Of a DNA stretch of 64,000 bases, positions 32,718-45,252 are shown one piece after another. The stretch is taken from assembly GCF_029867415.1 (NCBI RefSeq), contig NC_081180.1, forward strand, positions 146,258,731 to 146,322,730, given 5' to 3'. How positions within the stretch are numbered: position 1 is the first letter of the stretch; each line of letters opens with the position of its first letter. Made by a program: the position numbers and the translations under genes. The notes beneath the pieces were generated by a model. It was not told where the DNA came from. It made no database searches and saw nothing but the letters and a program-made list of their open reading frames with translations. Source of the DNA: Vicia villosa. Its lineage: Eukaryota > Streptophyta > Magnoliopsida > Fabales > Fabaceae.

Positions 32718-34390
32718 CTCGTAACTCGTTTGGATTCACAATGCAACAGTATTATAGTGGTAATGGTTTGTGGAGCGACAAATACTAGCCGTTAGGTGGA
32801 TATCCCGCCGTAATTCGAAACAAATGCCAGTTCCCTGCTAGCCTTGTTTCAAAGCAATAGACTTAAAAAGCTAACCTTGCTGATTATGCATTTCAGTATC
32901 TTTTTTCCTTTGAATAGTAACCATATTTTTGAAAGGTGAATTAGATAATATTGAATTTGTTGACCAGTTTGAATTAACACTGCAAAACATTTCTTTTTCC
33001 TTTTTGTCTCTCCTCATCCCTCATTGTCTTTACATTATTTGATTAAGATTGATTCTAGTGGGTCTACATGTGCAAGCCACCTCCTACTTTGTTCCTTGAG
33101 CCTCTACACAGGAATAGTAAAGAAAAAGAAACTTAAAATAGCTGAAAAAGATGACCCTATCATACAAGTGAAAAAAATGCTTTCTCTTCCACTGCTGGTC
33201 CATAAAGAGTTGACGTGCATTCAATGCCTTTGTTCTTTCTTTCTTTTTTTCTATGCTCACATTTGGTAAAGTTAGCAGGGAAGGTTCACGTCTCTATCTT
33301 TTACTTTCATTCTCTCAAAGCTTTGGAATGAAACCATGAGTGGCATGGAAATGACATTTTATTGTATGGGAATTTTAGGATGGAATGCAACAAAACTTCT
33401 AGTATTTTATTCTTTGAAATGTTGACGAAAAGGAATGAGTTGTACTCTTACTTTGTCATAAATTATAAGTTGTTTTATAATTCCAATATATTATTAATGA
33501 CTTTTTGTCTAATATACTTTTTACTATTTATTTCTCTTTCTTTTATTTATTCTTTTAATTTGGTTTTTCAATGTAATTATTGAAGGACATTTTTGTAAAG
33601 TCATACATCATTTTATTTTCCTATAAAATAATAATGGTATTTGTTTAATTCGTGTGAAATGACTAAAATATCTTATAAGACGGAGATAGTACTATTATTA
33701 TCCTTAATTTATTTTCCATTTGATTTTCACTCAATAGCATTAAGAGTACTCAGCTATTTTGTATGCCAGTAAATATAAAATTGCCCCATTATATTGGCAA
33801 AGTTGCGTTGAAAAGGGAACAAAATGCTTCCCCTGTTTGATAATACTATGGGTTTATTTTCTAATGTTATGCATATAATATTTTTAAACTTATGTCATCA
33901 ATAAAATACCCACAACATAAGCAATACATACAATGTGCGTATAAAATATATAACTAAAAACCCCTTTTTTAATTTTGGGTTTGAACGGAATGTGAGGCTT
34001 CTAGTCGTGTAAAATTTCTAAACAGAGTTGCTATTTTTACACTAAAAAACTGACACCGTATCCTACATCAACCAAAATACATCAAGCATGTGTGTTTGTT
34101 TGTATTAAGAAAAAAGAAAAATTAATTAAGAAATATGATGAAAAAATAAAACCGTATATTTATCCGGTGTAAGTGTCAATTAATAAGGTAAGAATAACAT
34201 TCCTATTTTAAAATGTAGAATGTGTGGTTTTAGAGTCTTATTTGAACATGGGGTTTTAGGATTTTAGTTGGATTAGGTTTATTAATGTCAATTGATGCTT
34301 GCTAATTTGTTTATGTATTAAGTAGTATTATGTAGTTATAAGGTAAAAAATGGATCTGAAAAAAAAAGGAAGAATTTTTTTCATTTATTT
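32718..34390. other. 3' flank and AT-rich non-coding stretch
   Basis: A short duplication at the end of the oxygenase gene, AGTATTATGGTGGTAATGG (about 32680-32698) and AGTATTATAGTGGTAATGG (about 32749-32767), spans the stop codon region. The rest shows no gene or clear element. Confidence 0.5.
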
Positions 34391-35538
34391 ATTTATTCAT
34401 TATGGAGGTTCGTTTGAAGATGATGAATTGTTTAAGTATGAAAGCATTATTTACGAGCTGAAATGTGATGTTGATAAGTGGAGTTTTCTTTGAGCGGGCT
34501 GATTTATCTAAGGTTCACCTCAGTGTTGATGTTTATGTACAGCACTCAGTGTCATAGCCTGAGTTCGATGATGACTTTATAGAGGAAGAAGATATAACCC
34601 TTGAGGATATTGTAAATCTTAATAAAGAAGATATAATTTTCATATTGTATGAAAAAGTTGTCAAAAATGCAGTAGGTGATGAAATTGAGGTGAATGAAGG
34701 CGGAGTGAATGAAGGTATAGTACGTGAAGGTCAGGTGAAGGTGAATGAATGTGAAGAGGTGAAGGTGAATGAATGTGAAGTGAATGAACGTGAGGTGAAT
34801 GAGAGTGGTGTGGATGTTGTATGTCTTTGGTACCGAAAGATATTATGTGAGTTTTAATTATGACAATGTACGGAATATAGCATTGAAATACTCAAATGAA
34901 TGTAATGATGATTTTATGGAGCATGATAGGGAAAATTTGTTAGATTATGTTCATGATATAGATAGTACCAATAAAATATGGAGGCATAAAGGAGATTTTA
35001 ATGAGAGTGAATCTGAAAGTGAGGAATTGAAAAGTGAATGTGAAATTGATGAAAAGATGGAACAAATAAGAAAATTATCCAATTTTCAAATTGCAATTGA
35101 AAAGTGAATATGAAATCGATGAGAAGATGAAACAAATAAGAAAATTATCCAATTTTCAAATTGCAGAAAAATATGGCAGAATATACATGGAAATTAAGAA
35201 CTTATTTTTCTATCAAATATGATTTTAAGAGCAATCACAACTTATGCAGTCAAGTATGACATAAACGTTATGTTCATGAAAAATGATAAACAATGAGTTA
35301 GCGTTAGTTGTCAAGAAGGATGTGAAGATAATGCTTATTGTAACGAGGATTCTTGATAACAAGTTCATGAAAAATGATAAACAATGAGTTAGCGTTGGTT
35401 GCCAAGAAGGACGCGAAGATAATGCTTATTATAACGAGGATTCTTGACAACAGAAGAAAGTGGTTGACATTCACAGTCTCAGTAGAGCTTAGGGGTGTAT
35501 ATGGGTCAATTTGTGTTCGGTTTAGGCAAAATCAGAAC

Positions 35539-35951
35539 TAGAGATGACAGGCAGACCCAAACCCACAGGACCCACCCGAACCCGAGTCAACGGGTGAAAA
35601 CCCGCGTTGACTGGGTTTGAGTTTGAGTTCGGTTGCGAGTTTGGGTAGTGTGAAACCCGCACGCGAATCCTAAAATCACACTCGCTTAGATATTAAATTA
35701 CATAATTGATGAAAAATTGTAATGTTGATGTTGGAAAGTTGTAAGAAAATTGATGGAAAATTACATAATTTATGTATTTTGCTGCGGGTTTGGGTGAAAA
35801 AACCTGAACCCAACGGGTGTGAGTGTGGGTGTTATTTTGCCACCCGAATAGCCTTTGGGTTCGGGTGGTGATTTCGGGTTCGGGTGGTGATTTCGGGTGC
35901 AGGTTTGGGTAGGGTGAAACCCATACCCGACCCTACCCGTTGCCATCCCTA
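35539..35951. mobile_element. hAT-like MITE (inner)
   Basis: Inverted ends TAGAGATGACAGGCAGACCC and ACCCGTTGCCATCCCTA, rich in CCCGAACCC/GGGTTCGGG words. Flanks ATCAGAAC (35531-35538) and ATTAAAAC (35952-35959) agree at 6 of 8 positions. This structure is common in plant hAT-derived MITEs. Nested in the outer element. Confidence 0.65.
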
Positions 35952-36077
35952 ATTAAAACCCAAATTATTTAGAGTATATCAGTTTGAATGAGGTAAAATA
36001 ACCACCCACAATATAATTGGGTCGGTTTGAGTAAAATCGTAAATTCGTGGAATGGATTGGAGAGTGGGTTATCTAAT

Positions 36078-36096
36078 CCCCCCCCCCCCCCCCCCC
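36078..36096. repeat. 19-base C homopolymer
   Basis: Uninterrupted run of C inside the outer MITE; may be a length-uncertain assembly spot. Confidence 0.9.
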
Positions 36097-37899
36097 ATTT
36101 TTTTCTTTAAAAATAGTTTAGCTCTATTAGTGTTATTCTTTTAACTTCAAATGTTTAAACATACTATAAAATTTATAGTAAAAATATTTGAAAAAATTAA
36201 AGTTATATTACGATAGTACCTATAATTACATAAAATACTTAGAACTTAGTAGCATTAGTATCAAAATAATCAAAGAGTCAAGAAGATTGTCCAAATATCC
36301 TCCACAATTCAATATTTTTTTTTTATTTTAACAATAATATCTTCAATCAAGTTCCAATAATAAAGATATAAATATTAGTTCACATACCAATTCATTAAGA
36401 AACATAAAAAACAAAAATAACAATTAGTTAATGGTAAAATTTATGGATTGAGTTTTATGGACTGGATCCGAATTTACCTGAAACCCAAGTTATTTTGAAC
36501 GGTTTTTCATAATTGAAAATCATATTGACCCACTTACCCGTTCCAACCCTTTTTGTTTGGATCAGTTTGGGTCAGTTTGACCAAATTTAGTAGATTTACC
36601 CAATTCATGTACACCTTTAATAGATCTTACAATGTTAAGATGATGATTACAAAGTAACCAAGTATAAGGAGTCAAAACTCTTTGAAAGATAATCCTAAGA
36701 TGAACATTAAGGACATTAAAAAAAGACTCAAAGGAAGTGGAACATAGGTGTAAACATGTACAAAGGCTATTAAGGGAAGGTGTGGAGCTAAAGACATAGT
36801 AAATGGTTCATTCTTAGAACAATACGATAAAATTTATGACTATTGTCATGAAATTCTAATGACAAATAATGGTTCAACAATCAAGGTTAATGTTCAACCG
36901 GTTCATTATGAGGAAGTTGATAAGAGACATCATTTCCAAAGATTATACATATGTTATGCAACATGTATTAAGAGCTTCAAGCTTTGCATGCCCATGATTG
37001 AACTAGATGGATGTTTTTTTAAGTGTCTCTAAGGATGATAAATATTGGCAGTCGTAGAAGATATCTATATGACCAAATCTGATTAATAGCTTTTGTTGTT
37101 TAAGGGAAACAAAGGACAATTAGACATAGTTTATGGAACTTTTAATTGATGATCCTGGAGGCAAGACTTAGTGACATACCTACACATTGATATTTGATCA
37201 ACAAAAGGTATATCTTGTTAATAAATTGTAATTATTTAGAAATACAATTTCATGTTTCTTGATTGTTTGTGTTGTTTTTAATAACTTGACTATTTTTAAT
37301 GATAGGATTTATTGTCTACTAAGAATGAGTTGTTATCGAGTGTCAAACAAAGATTTTTTGTATGACACATATATGTACAATAATTCCACAAAGAGTTATC
37401 CAGAGAAAATAATTTAGAAGGTTGTTAAGTAAACTTACTCACAAGCTTAAAAATTAAAGAAATACAAGTTTTTAGTCAGAAAGCCTCTAAGCACGTGTTA
37501 AAGAAGCTTTTTAATTTATAGAGTAAATCACAATTTAAAACATAAACCAAATGTGATACATTATTGATGATAGGGCTAACCCAATAGTTATTGTGTTAGA
37601 AGAAATCAGAACATACATGATAGAAAGTATCATAGGATGAGATTTCTAAATTATGGCGACGAGGACATTTAATTGTTGGTTTAATATGATTAGTAATATA
37701 TTTTTCGAACATGCTAGACAAACACGGCAAGACCTACTAAAAAGTTGATAAAATTAAACATTGCGATGACATCAATAAGTGTTGCTCCCCAATTCCTACA
37801 ACCAAATTAAGTGTTGAAAAGAAGAATGCATGACCTACCACTAAGCTTAACTCATCTCAAATAAAAAAGAACGTTGAAGCAAGCAGACAACTTAAATTT

Positions 37900-40140
37900 C
37901 TATTAAATTAAAATGAATTGAATGTTAGTTTATGTTTGGATTTATATTGAAATAATTAAGAATACTCATTTCTATTTTGATTTATGTTACATCATTAAGA
38001 ATGTTGTCAAACGATATTCTGAATGTTGTCAAATGAATGAATATTTTAGAATTGTCAAATGATTTATATGTTGGATGTTGTCAAATTTATGTTTTGGATT
38101 TTGTCATTGAAAAGTAAAATCAAATTGGAGGTTGTGTCAAATTAAATATAATGTATCATTTTTCTATTTTAATGGATGTTTTAAAAAATGATTTTTATAG
38201 TGTTATAGATTTTGTGTAAAAAATTTATAAAGAATCTTTTCATAAAAGTTTCAAATAAAAATTTAATTTGAATAGTTATTCTTAAAATATTATTTTAGAT
38301 ATTTTATCTTTTATTAAAAAAAATTGGATATCAAAATTTTAAAAAAAATCACTTAATTTTAAAACTATTCCAAATAACTTTTCATAAAAATCATTTTTGA
38401 GATACAACTTTTTGAAAAAATTGTGATTTCAACTATGTTTTTGATTTTCAATAATGTGTGTTAATGTTATAGGATGTAGTCTTTTAGTTTATAAAAAACG
38501 AATTTAAAAAAATTGTAATATTTTGAAAAACATTTCTATAAAAATCACTTTTAAAAATACAATGATTTTTTTTAAATATATAATCAACATGCCCAAATCC
38601 GACATGAATATAAAACATGTGTAGTTGTTGTTACATGTTGTCTCAATTTAGATAAATGTATAAATTATATTAGTGTGTCTCAAATTAGATAGTTTATATT
38701 AGTTTCTAATTACATGTTGTGTTTGAAACTAAATATAATGCCTTAGTTTGTATCAATTTGTAATTATAGGTTATATCTCAAATTAGATAGAATGTATGAT
38801 CAATATCATTTAAAACAACTCATGTCATTTACCAATATCATGGACATGTTGTGTCAATTACACAACTACATATGGATTAAAAAAGCACACAAATTTGATT
38901 AAAATCTTAACAATAAACCACTACATTATATCAGTCACACAAATTTCATTATAAACTTAATAATACATCATTCATTAGTACATTACATTAGTATTCAATC
39001 CACTTGTATATTAAAATCATGAAAATTACAAAGCAACTTTTTTTTTTGCAAAAACTCCTTCCACTAGGTTGTATTATTTAGTGCCACTTCACGTTCTTCT
39101 ATTTTGTGGTTTTGATTATCAATACAGTAATGTTATGCTTTAATTGTGTGTCTTTTCCCTTTGATATTTCCTTTATGCTCAATGAGATTTTGCACTCGTT
39201 CTTCAATGAATTTTATCAAAAACTCCAACCTTTATTTTTGCATTATGATGAAAAAGTCTTTCTCACGTTCTATTTTATCATAAAACTAGTCGAAATAGTT
39301 ACACACACTTTGAGTGAACCCCTGGAAAAATTAAGAAAATATGTGACTCACATAGCTAAATTCATAAACACTTTCAACTTGAAATTACTTAACCTATAGT
39401 ATGAACATTCCCAAAATTTCTTTCCAAAATAATAACTATTATAGCCCTTCAAAGCACGATGAAATCACCATACTAACAATTAGGCTTCCATCAATGCTTT
39501 GAAATATATAAACATTCGAATCAGAACTCTTTGTTTCATCTACCCTATTAACAATCACTTAATGAAATGGAGACGAATTTGCATAATGCATTACGGTTCT
39601 TCGTTTTCAAAATAAGAAATGGAATAAATGGTGATGTCCTAATGTTTGTGTTTGTGATAAATGAAGATTCTTAAAGAGAACACGAATGCAGCGTTGAAGA
39701 TGGTGATTCTCTAATTTCATGAAGCTACATATGTTGATGAATATTAGGTTTGTAACACATGAATCTGACCTAGATGCCACACAATGATGACTAGGATGCA
39801 ACATGGATATATTTATAAAAAAATAGGAAAATGAATAGAAATGACAGTTTGAGATGGTTAGTAAAGTTGAGAGACAAAAATGAATGTTTTTAAAATTATG
39901 AGGTCAAACTAAACTCTCAGATAAAAGATATAGGACGAAAATGATAATAAACATTAAAATAACTCTCATTTTAAAGAATATATTAAATCATCTTAATAGA
40001 AAAATAATACACCTATAGTTTGACAAATGTGTAGAGGTTTTGCAGGGAAATATTTGATTTTAAAAATTGATGCATACATCCGTTAGAAATTGAATCTAAA
40101 CCTACTATCTATAAGACAAGAAATGAAGTGTCATTTTGTA
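37900..40140. other. AT-rich non-coding stretch
   Basis: No reliable gene or element edges. The ORF 39106-39399 has the composition of translated AT-rich DNA. 38220-38580 contains many TTTTCATAAAAATCA-like words in both orientations, suggesting an old foldback. Confidence 0.5.
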
Positions 40141-40144
40141 TATG

Positions 40145-40430
40145 CTTAATTGAACTTTTCGTCCCTCTATTTTGATTTTTTTTAATCTTCTAGTCCTCAT
40201 TTAAACAAAATAGTCTTTTGGTCCCTTATTTAACCTTTCTTGAGTTTTTTATTCTCCCTTTAGATTGTATATTTTGAACTTCAATTTACGACGTGGAAGT
40301 GACATGTCATTGTGTATGTGACGCCACATAATACAATACTTGTCACATTAATAAAAAAATTAAAAAAAAATTTGTATTATTATTAATCATATTTAAATTA
40401 GTTAGCTGATATTTAAATGTATAAATCTCA
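40145..40430. repeat. Left terminal inverted repeat of a decayed MULE
   Basis: Aligns as a reverse complement with 51405-51670. Shared blocks in order include TTTGGTC, GACGTG, TGTGTATG, ATACAAT, TGTCACA and CATATTTAAATTAGTTAG / TATATTTAAATTAGTTAT. Roughly 270 bp with many substitutions. MULEs typically have long inverted ends of this size. Confidence 0.65.
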
Positions 40431-40929
40431 TTTTTCAATTAATTTCAACCATCTATCTTCATCGAATTTGTTTTAGAACCCTAAATCCAAAAACTCAAAA
40501 ATCCACGTTCATCTTTTATCTTTAAGAAATTTTTTGTCCACCATTTGTTACCTAAAATCTACAATTGTTTAGGAAAAACTTTGTTTTGAATATGCTATCC
40601 ACTATGGTTCTCTCAATTGAAGGAAACACGAAGTCATTCTTCAATGAATAACCCAGCAGCATCATAGAAAATCAATGAAGAAATAAAATTTTGTCTCACG
40701 TGTGTTGTTTGTGCCCCCTTTCTAAAACCTAAAGTGTTTATCTGTATTTTGTGGTCCCATTTTGTATGTTGTCATTTTTTGTGGACCCCTTTTTGAAACC
40801 CCAATTTTTTTATGCTTATTTTGTCTAGTTTGTGGTTTATATTTTTATTTTGTCATAAAGTGTTTATGCATGTTGTTTAGTCCTAAAGTGGTCCTAGTTG
40901 TTTAATATCAATTATATCTTTTAATATGT

Positions 40930-43215
40930 TATCCAAGTCAGCTCATAGTGAATCCATTAGGTTAGTAATACACCATGTGGGTGAACTAATACACATCCAT
41001 GTTAAATGGTATGTTAAGGGGGAAATCTTAGAAATGAGTTGGAAGTGGGATGTTGACTATATGTATTATACGTTTGGAGAGTTTGATAAAAAATGAGGAA
41101 TAATGTGTGTGGTATTGAAGCCCTAGGTTTAACTTTTCTCGTGGTCTTAGACCCATTAATTGTGATGCCTATATGATAAAATTTGATGAAGATGTCAAAT
41201 CTTCATGAGTTGGTAGATGAGTATGTAAAGCATTGTATAGATAATATTGAGGTGGTACATGAGTCAAAACTAGGACATGAATATGATGGGGAAGTTCAAA
41301 TTAATGGTGGTCCAAATTCTAATGATGATGATGTATTATGTACTGGTAAAAAGTTAGGGTCTATAAATGATGAAGATGCTATCCGAGTAGATGATGTTTT
41401 AGGGGATAACATAAGCTCTAAAAATATTGATGATGAAGTACATGTAGATGATGACTATGTTGGAAGTGATGGTGACATAGACAATTTTAATAATAATGAG
41501 TATAAGTGTAGTGAAGATTTTATTAAATTGGATTACACAATAATCCTACCCTCTGAGACATTTGGTGAAAATGTGAGCCATGTTGATAATGAGGTACCTG
41601 ACAAGAAAATTGCATTTAACTTTGAGCATGATCATAGTGATGATTGTGGTAAATTGCATACACCTCCTAATAATGGATATGATCAAGAACATGTAAAATT
41701 TTCTTATTACATAAATGGTTAGGGAATCAAGTTTAAATTATGTGTGTTTTTAATAATAAAGAGATGGTAAGAGATGATTTAAAGGATTATGCAATGTAAA
41801 ACAAGAAAAATATCCATAACAAAAACGATGGTAAGAGAATGATAATTAAATATATGGATGGTTGCAAGTTTTATATGAGAATTAGTTAAATGGTTTGGAA
41901 CCAATATTGGAAAGTTCTAAGTTTATTTGATAACGACGCATGTCATGGAACTTCACATAATAGGCAAGCAAAGACCAAATGACTTGCCAAGAAATTTGCA
42001 CTTATATACTAAGACATAGTCCTAACATGAAACTAGTGGAACTAATTGTTGAATCTCTTAATAAATGTGGAGTCAAATTGTCAGTTGATCAGGCATATAG
42101 AGATAATAGAAGAGCAATGGAATTAACTCATTTAAGGAGTTATGCATAAGAGTTACTCAAGTTAAACCTTGACAATAATGTTATGTTGCAATTATCTCAA
42201 TTTAATGGTTGTTGTATGCTTGAGAGGATTTATATCTATTTAGAAGAATGCAAGACTAGATTTTCAAAAACTCGCTGACCATTTAAAGGTTTAGATGCAT
42301 GTTTTTTGAAAGGAAACTATGGTGGGGAATTGATGACAGTTGTAACGAAGGATGGAAATGATAAAATATTTCCAATTACTTATGATGTTGTAGAGGCTGA
42401 GGCAAAAGACTTTTGGGAGTGGTTCAAATACCGTATACTTGATGATCGGAAAAACATAAATCATGCATTCATTTTAGACCAACAAAAGGTGGGCTTTTAA
42501 TGTGTATTGATATAAATTTATAATATTTGCTTTTAATATGCTTTTTGGTATTATATTACAAGGAATGGTCCCAATAGTTCAAAGTGTTAGTGCTCATGTG
42601 GAGCAACACCTATGTGTGAAGTATTATTTGTATGTGAATTAGAATAAGAAATATGATGGGTTGGGTTTGAAAGAAATTATATGGAGTGTAGCAAGGGCTA
42701 CAATAATTCTAGCATGGGAAATGTAAATGCTAAGGATGGAAACTTTTAATGAAGCTTCTTGGAAGGAAATTATGGATGTACTTACATAATATTGGAGTAT
42801 GTCATACTTCAAGACTTATTCAAATTATGATCTACAAGAAAAAAATATGTGTGAGATCCTTAATATGACAACTTTTGAATATAGAAATAAACTAATAATC
42901 ATAATGTTAGAACGAATTAATTATTATCTAACTAAAACGATTACTATTGTGAAGGAAATAATATACCAAAGACATTTTCCCTAGAGTCAAGTTAGTAATT
43001 GAAAAGAACAAGAAACTTACAGAATGTTTGAGTCCTATACATGGCATGGTGATGATGATATTGTCATATTTGGTGTAATTAATGGTAATGAAATCTTTTG
43101 TGTCAATCTCAAACAAGATACATGTGCATGTATGAAAGATGATTTGATTGGGATCCCATGTCATAACTTGTATATGAAAAAGCAAGAAACAACTAGAAGA
43201 CTATGTCTTTGATTA
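40930..43215 (+). pseudogene. Decayed MULE transposase, N-terminal and core part
   Basis: Forward pieces in order: a start region like HHVGELIHIHVKWYVKGE (from about 40955); an open acidic segment 41183-41722 (DDDYVGSDGDIDNFNNNEYK); NNKEMVRDDLKDY (about 41752-41790); GNYGGELMTVVTKDGNDKIF then PITYDVVEAEAKDFWEWFKY and FILDQQK (42306-42494), the catalytic-core region of MuDR transposases; and a SWIM-type zinc motif DTCACMKDDLIGIPCHNLYM (about 43117-43176). Frameshifts and stops separate the pieces. A lysine-rich C-terminal piece of probably the same gene is at 50100-50301, with nested insertions between. Confidence 0.7.
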
Positions 43216-43221
43216 CAGATT

Positions 43222-43222
<1 letters not shown>

Positions 43223-43295
<73 letters not shown>
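43223..43295. repeat. (TA)n microsatellite
   Basis: About 36 uninterrupted TA units. Confidence 0.95.
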
Positions 43296-43297
<2 letters not shown>

Positions 43298-43379
43298 TTC
43301 GTAACGCTATTTTACCTCGGTCAAAGTATCCACCGTGGTAGAATCTATTCAATCTAGCGCTTTCCTTTTATTTTCATTT

Positions 43380-43661
43380 GGCAAAATACTTTTTTTGGTC
43401 TCGTATGTTAAACTCGGAGTTTATTTTGGTCCCTTTGCTTCAAAAAGTTACATATTGGTCCCTTACATCTTCAAAAGGTACCATTTTAGTCCTTTTTGTC
43501 ATATTAACGACTGATTTTTGAGTTTTTCCGTTGCTAATTAGACGAAAAGGACCAACATGATATATTTTGAAGAGTTAAGGGACCATTATGAAACTTTTTA
43601 AAATTAAAGGACCAAAATGAACCCAGAGGTTAACATACGAGACCGAAAATGGCATTTTGCC
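43380..43661. mobile_element. Foldback/MULE-type MITE with 9-bp target duplication
   Basis: Ends GGCAAAATACTTTTTTTGGT and ACCGAAAATGGCATTTTGCC form inverted repeats extending about 100 bp (TCTCGTATGTTAA facing TTAACATACGAGA). Flanks TTTTCATTT (43371-43379) and TTTACATTT (43662-43670) differ at one of nine positions, which fits Mutator-type insertion. Non-coding. Confidence 0.75.
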
Positions 43662-43670
43662 TTTACATTT

Positions 43671-44030
43671 TTAAGCCACTTTTCACCACGGATAAAACTT
43701 CTAACCGTGATGAAAAATGACGACTGATCATGAGTTCAAATTCTAACAGCTACACTTTTGTTTATTATTATTTTAAGCCACTTTTTACCACGATTGGAAC
43801 TTCCAACCGTGGTGAAAAGTGACACATGGTCATGAGTTCGAATCCTAGCACCTACAATTTTATTTTTTATTTATTTTAAGCCACTTTTTACCACAGTTGA
43901 AACTTCTAACTGTGGTGAAAAAGCACTTAAGGTCATGAGTTCGAATTCTAGCACCTACAATTTTGTTTTTATTTCATTTTAAGCCATTTTTCACAACGGT
44001 TGGAATTCCAACCTTGGTGAAAAGTCACCT
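43671..44030. repeat. 103-bp tandem array with an internal hairpin, about 3.5 copies
   Basis: Units start TTAAGCCA at 43671, 43773, 43876 and 43979. Each contains TTTTTACCACGNTTGNAACT followed by its near complement TTCCAACCGTGGTGAAAA, plus GGTCATGAGTTCGAATCCTA-type text. The fold-back part is conserved by compensating pairs in several units (for example ACAGTTG with CTGTGG). Confidence 0.85.
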
Positions 44031-44329
44031 AGTTTTGTTTTTGCAATATATAATGCTCTTTGTTCATTCTTTTTGTCTTAGACAAAGTTAGAAGAACTTA
44101 TACGAACTTCATCTTCTACCAAACGTCATCTCCCATTTACAAGACTTCATTTCTCTACTAAACCAAGCTCGAAAACATTATTTCTTCCATAAACAAAACT
44201 CGAAAACATCAATTGTTTCATTAATAAATTTCAGAACTCCACCTTCTATTCTCCAACTTGAATGAGACAAGGAAAATATGGATTCAAGTTAGCAATGTTA
44301 TTTGTTGTTGTGTTAGGTAAAATGTTTAA

Positions 44330-44580
44330 TGGTGTTGTTGTTGTTAATATTTAATGTTTAATGATTTTATTGATTTTGTTGTTGTTGTTGTTGATGATGA
44401 TGATGTTGTTATTATTGTTGTTGCAATTGAGATTTAATGTTTAACGATTTTATTTATTTATTTTGTTGTTGTTGTTGTTATTGTTGTTCTTCTTTTTGTA
44501 GTTGTTGTTGTTCGTTTTGTTCTTGTTGGTGTTATTGTTCTTGTTGTTGTTGTTGTTGTTATTGTTGTTGTTGTTCTACT
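44330..44580 (+). repeat. (GTT)n-rich low-complexity array
   Basis: Long runs of GTT with interruptions (GAT, ATT, CTT). Confidence 0.85.
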
Positions 44581-44619
44581 GCTGCATTTTTTATTCTATT
44601 AAAAGACATACAATAATAG

Positions 44620-44889
<270 letters not shown>

Positions 44890-44972
44890 TATTCTTACTT
44901 CAAAAGTAAGTTTAAGAGAGTTACTCCAAATCTTAATCCTTGATTTTTATTAATCTAATACACACACACACG

Positions 44973-45212
44973 GGGGACGTATCAAATGAGAACTTTAGTT
45001 ATTATAAGAACTGAGAACTCTTAATAATAACCATACGATTTAAAATCAATGCTTCAGATATCACTTAAATTTTAAGAGACAATAATTAATAGATAGATTC
45101 TGGCTTAAATACATATCACATAAATGCATATCTGAGCATTGATTTTAAATCGTATGGTTATTATTAAGAGTTCTCAGTTCTCATAATAACTAAAGTTTTC
45201 ATTTGATACGTT

Positions 45213-45215
<3 letters not shown>
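44973..45215. mobile_element. MITE with near-perfect inverted repeats of about 90 bp
   Basis: The left arm GGGGACGTATCAAATGAGAA ... CCATACGATTTAAAATCAATGC faces the right arm GCATTGATTTTAAATCGTATGG ... GATACGTTCCC with only a few mismatches, leaving a spacer of about 60 bases. Non-coding. It lies between two dinucleotide arrays. The superfamily is not assigned because no target duplication is clear. Confidence 0.85.

Positions 45216-45216
<1 letters not shown>

Positions 45217-45247
<31 letters not shown>
45217..45247. repeat. (TA)n microsatellite
   Basis: About 15 TA units directly left of the solo Ogre LTR. Confidence 0.9.

Positions 45248-45249
<2 letters not shown>

Positions 45250-45252
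<3 letters not shown>

Larger units (their letters stand above)
35490..36619. mobile_element. hAT-like MITE (outer), carrying a second one inside
   Basis: Ends TAGGGGTGTATATGGGTC (left) and ATTCATGTACACCTTTA (right) are imperfect inverted repeats. Flanks GTAGAGCT (35482-35489) and ATAGATCT (36620-36627) agree at 6 of 8 positions, fitting a decayed 8-bp hAT target duplication. Non-coding; subterminal GGGTC/GACCC-type words are abundant. Confidence 0.55.
34390..37900 (+). pseudogene. Heavily decayed MuDR-type MULE transposase
   Basis: Forward reading in shifting frames gives transposase-like pieces in the right order: an N-terminal GGSFEDDELFKYESIIYEL-like start (from 34404), an acidic region (34645-35107, ESESESEELKSECEIDEKME), RLYICYATCIKSFKLCM and IELDGCFFK (about 36940-37020), then IFDQQK (about 37190) and a piece resembling SVKQRFFV-HIY-FHKEL (about 37340-37400). 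Many stops and frameshifts are present, and two nested MITEs (35490-36619) interrupt it. Clearly dead and old. 37900-40140 may hold its 3' part, but I cannot show it. Confidence 0.6.

Noticed and set aside
39106..39399. 97-residue plus ORF, hydrophobic
   Set aside because: No motif; embedded in AT-rich DNA between two decayed MULEs. Could be the far end of the 34.4 kb MULE, but nothing shows it.
43161..43352. ORFs of repeated YIYIYI residues (also 51584-51772 and 51712-51897)
   Set aside because: Translations of (TA)n microsatellites.
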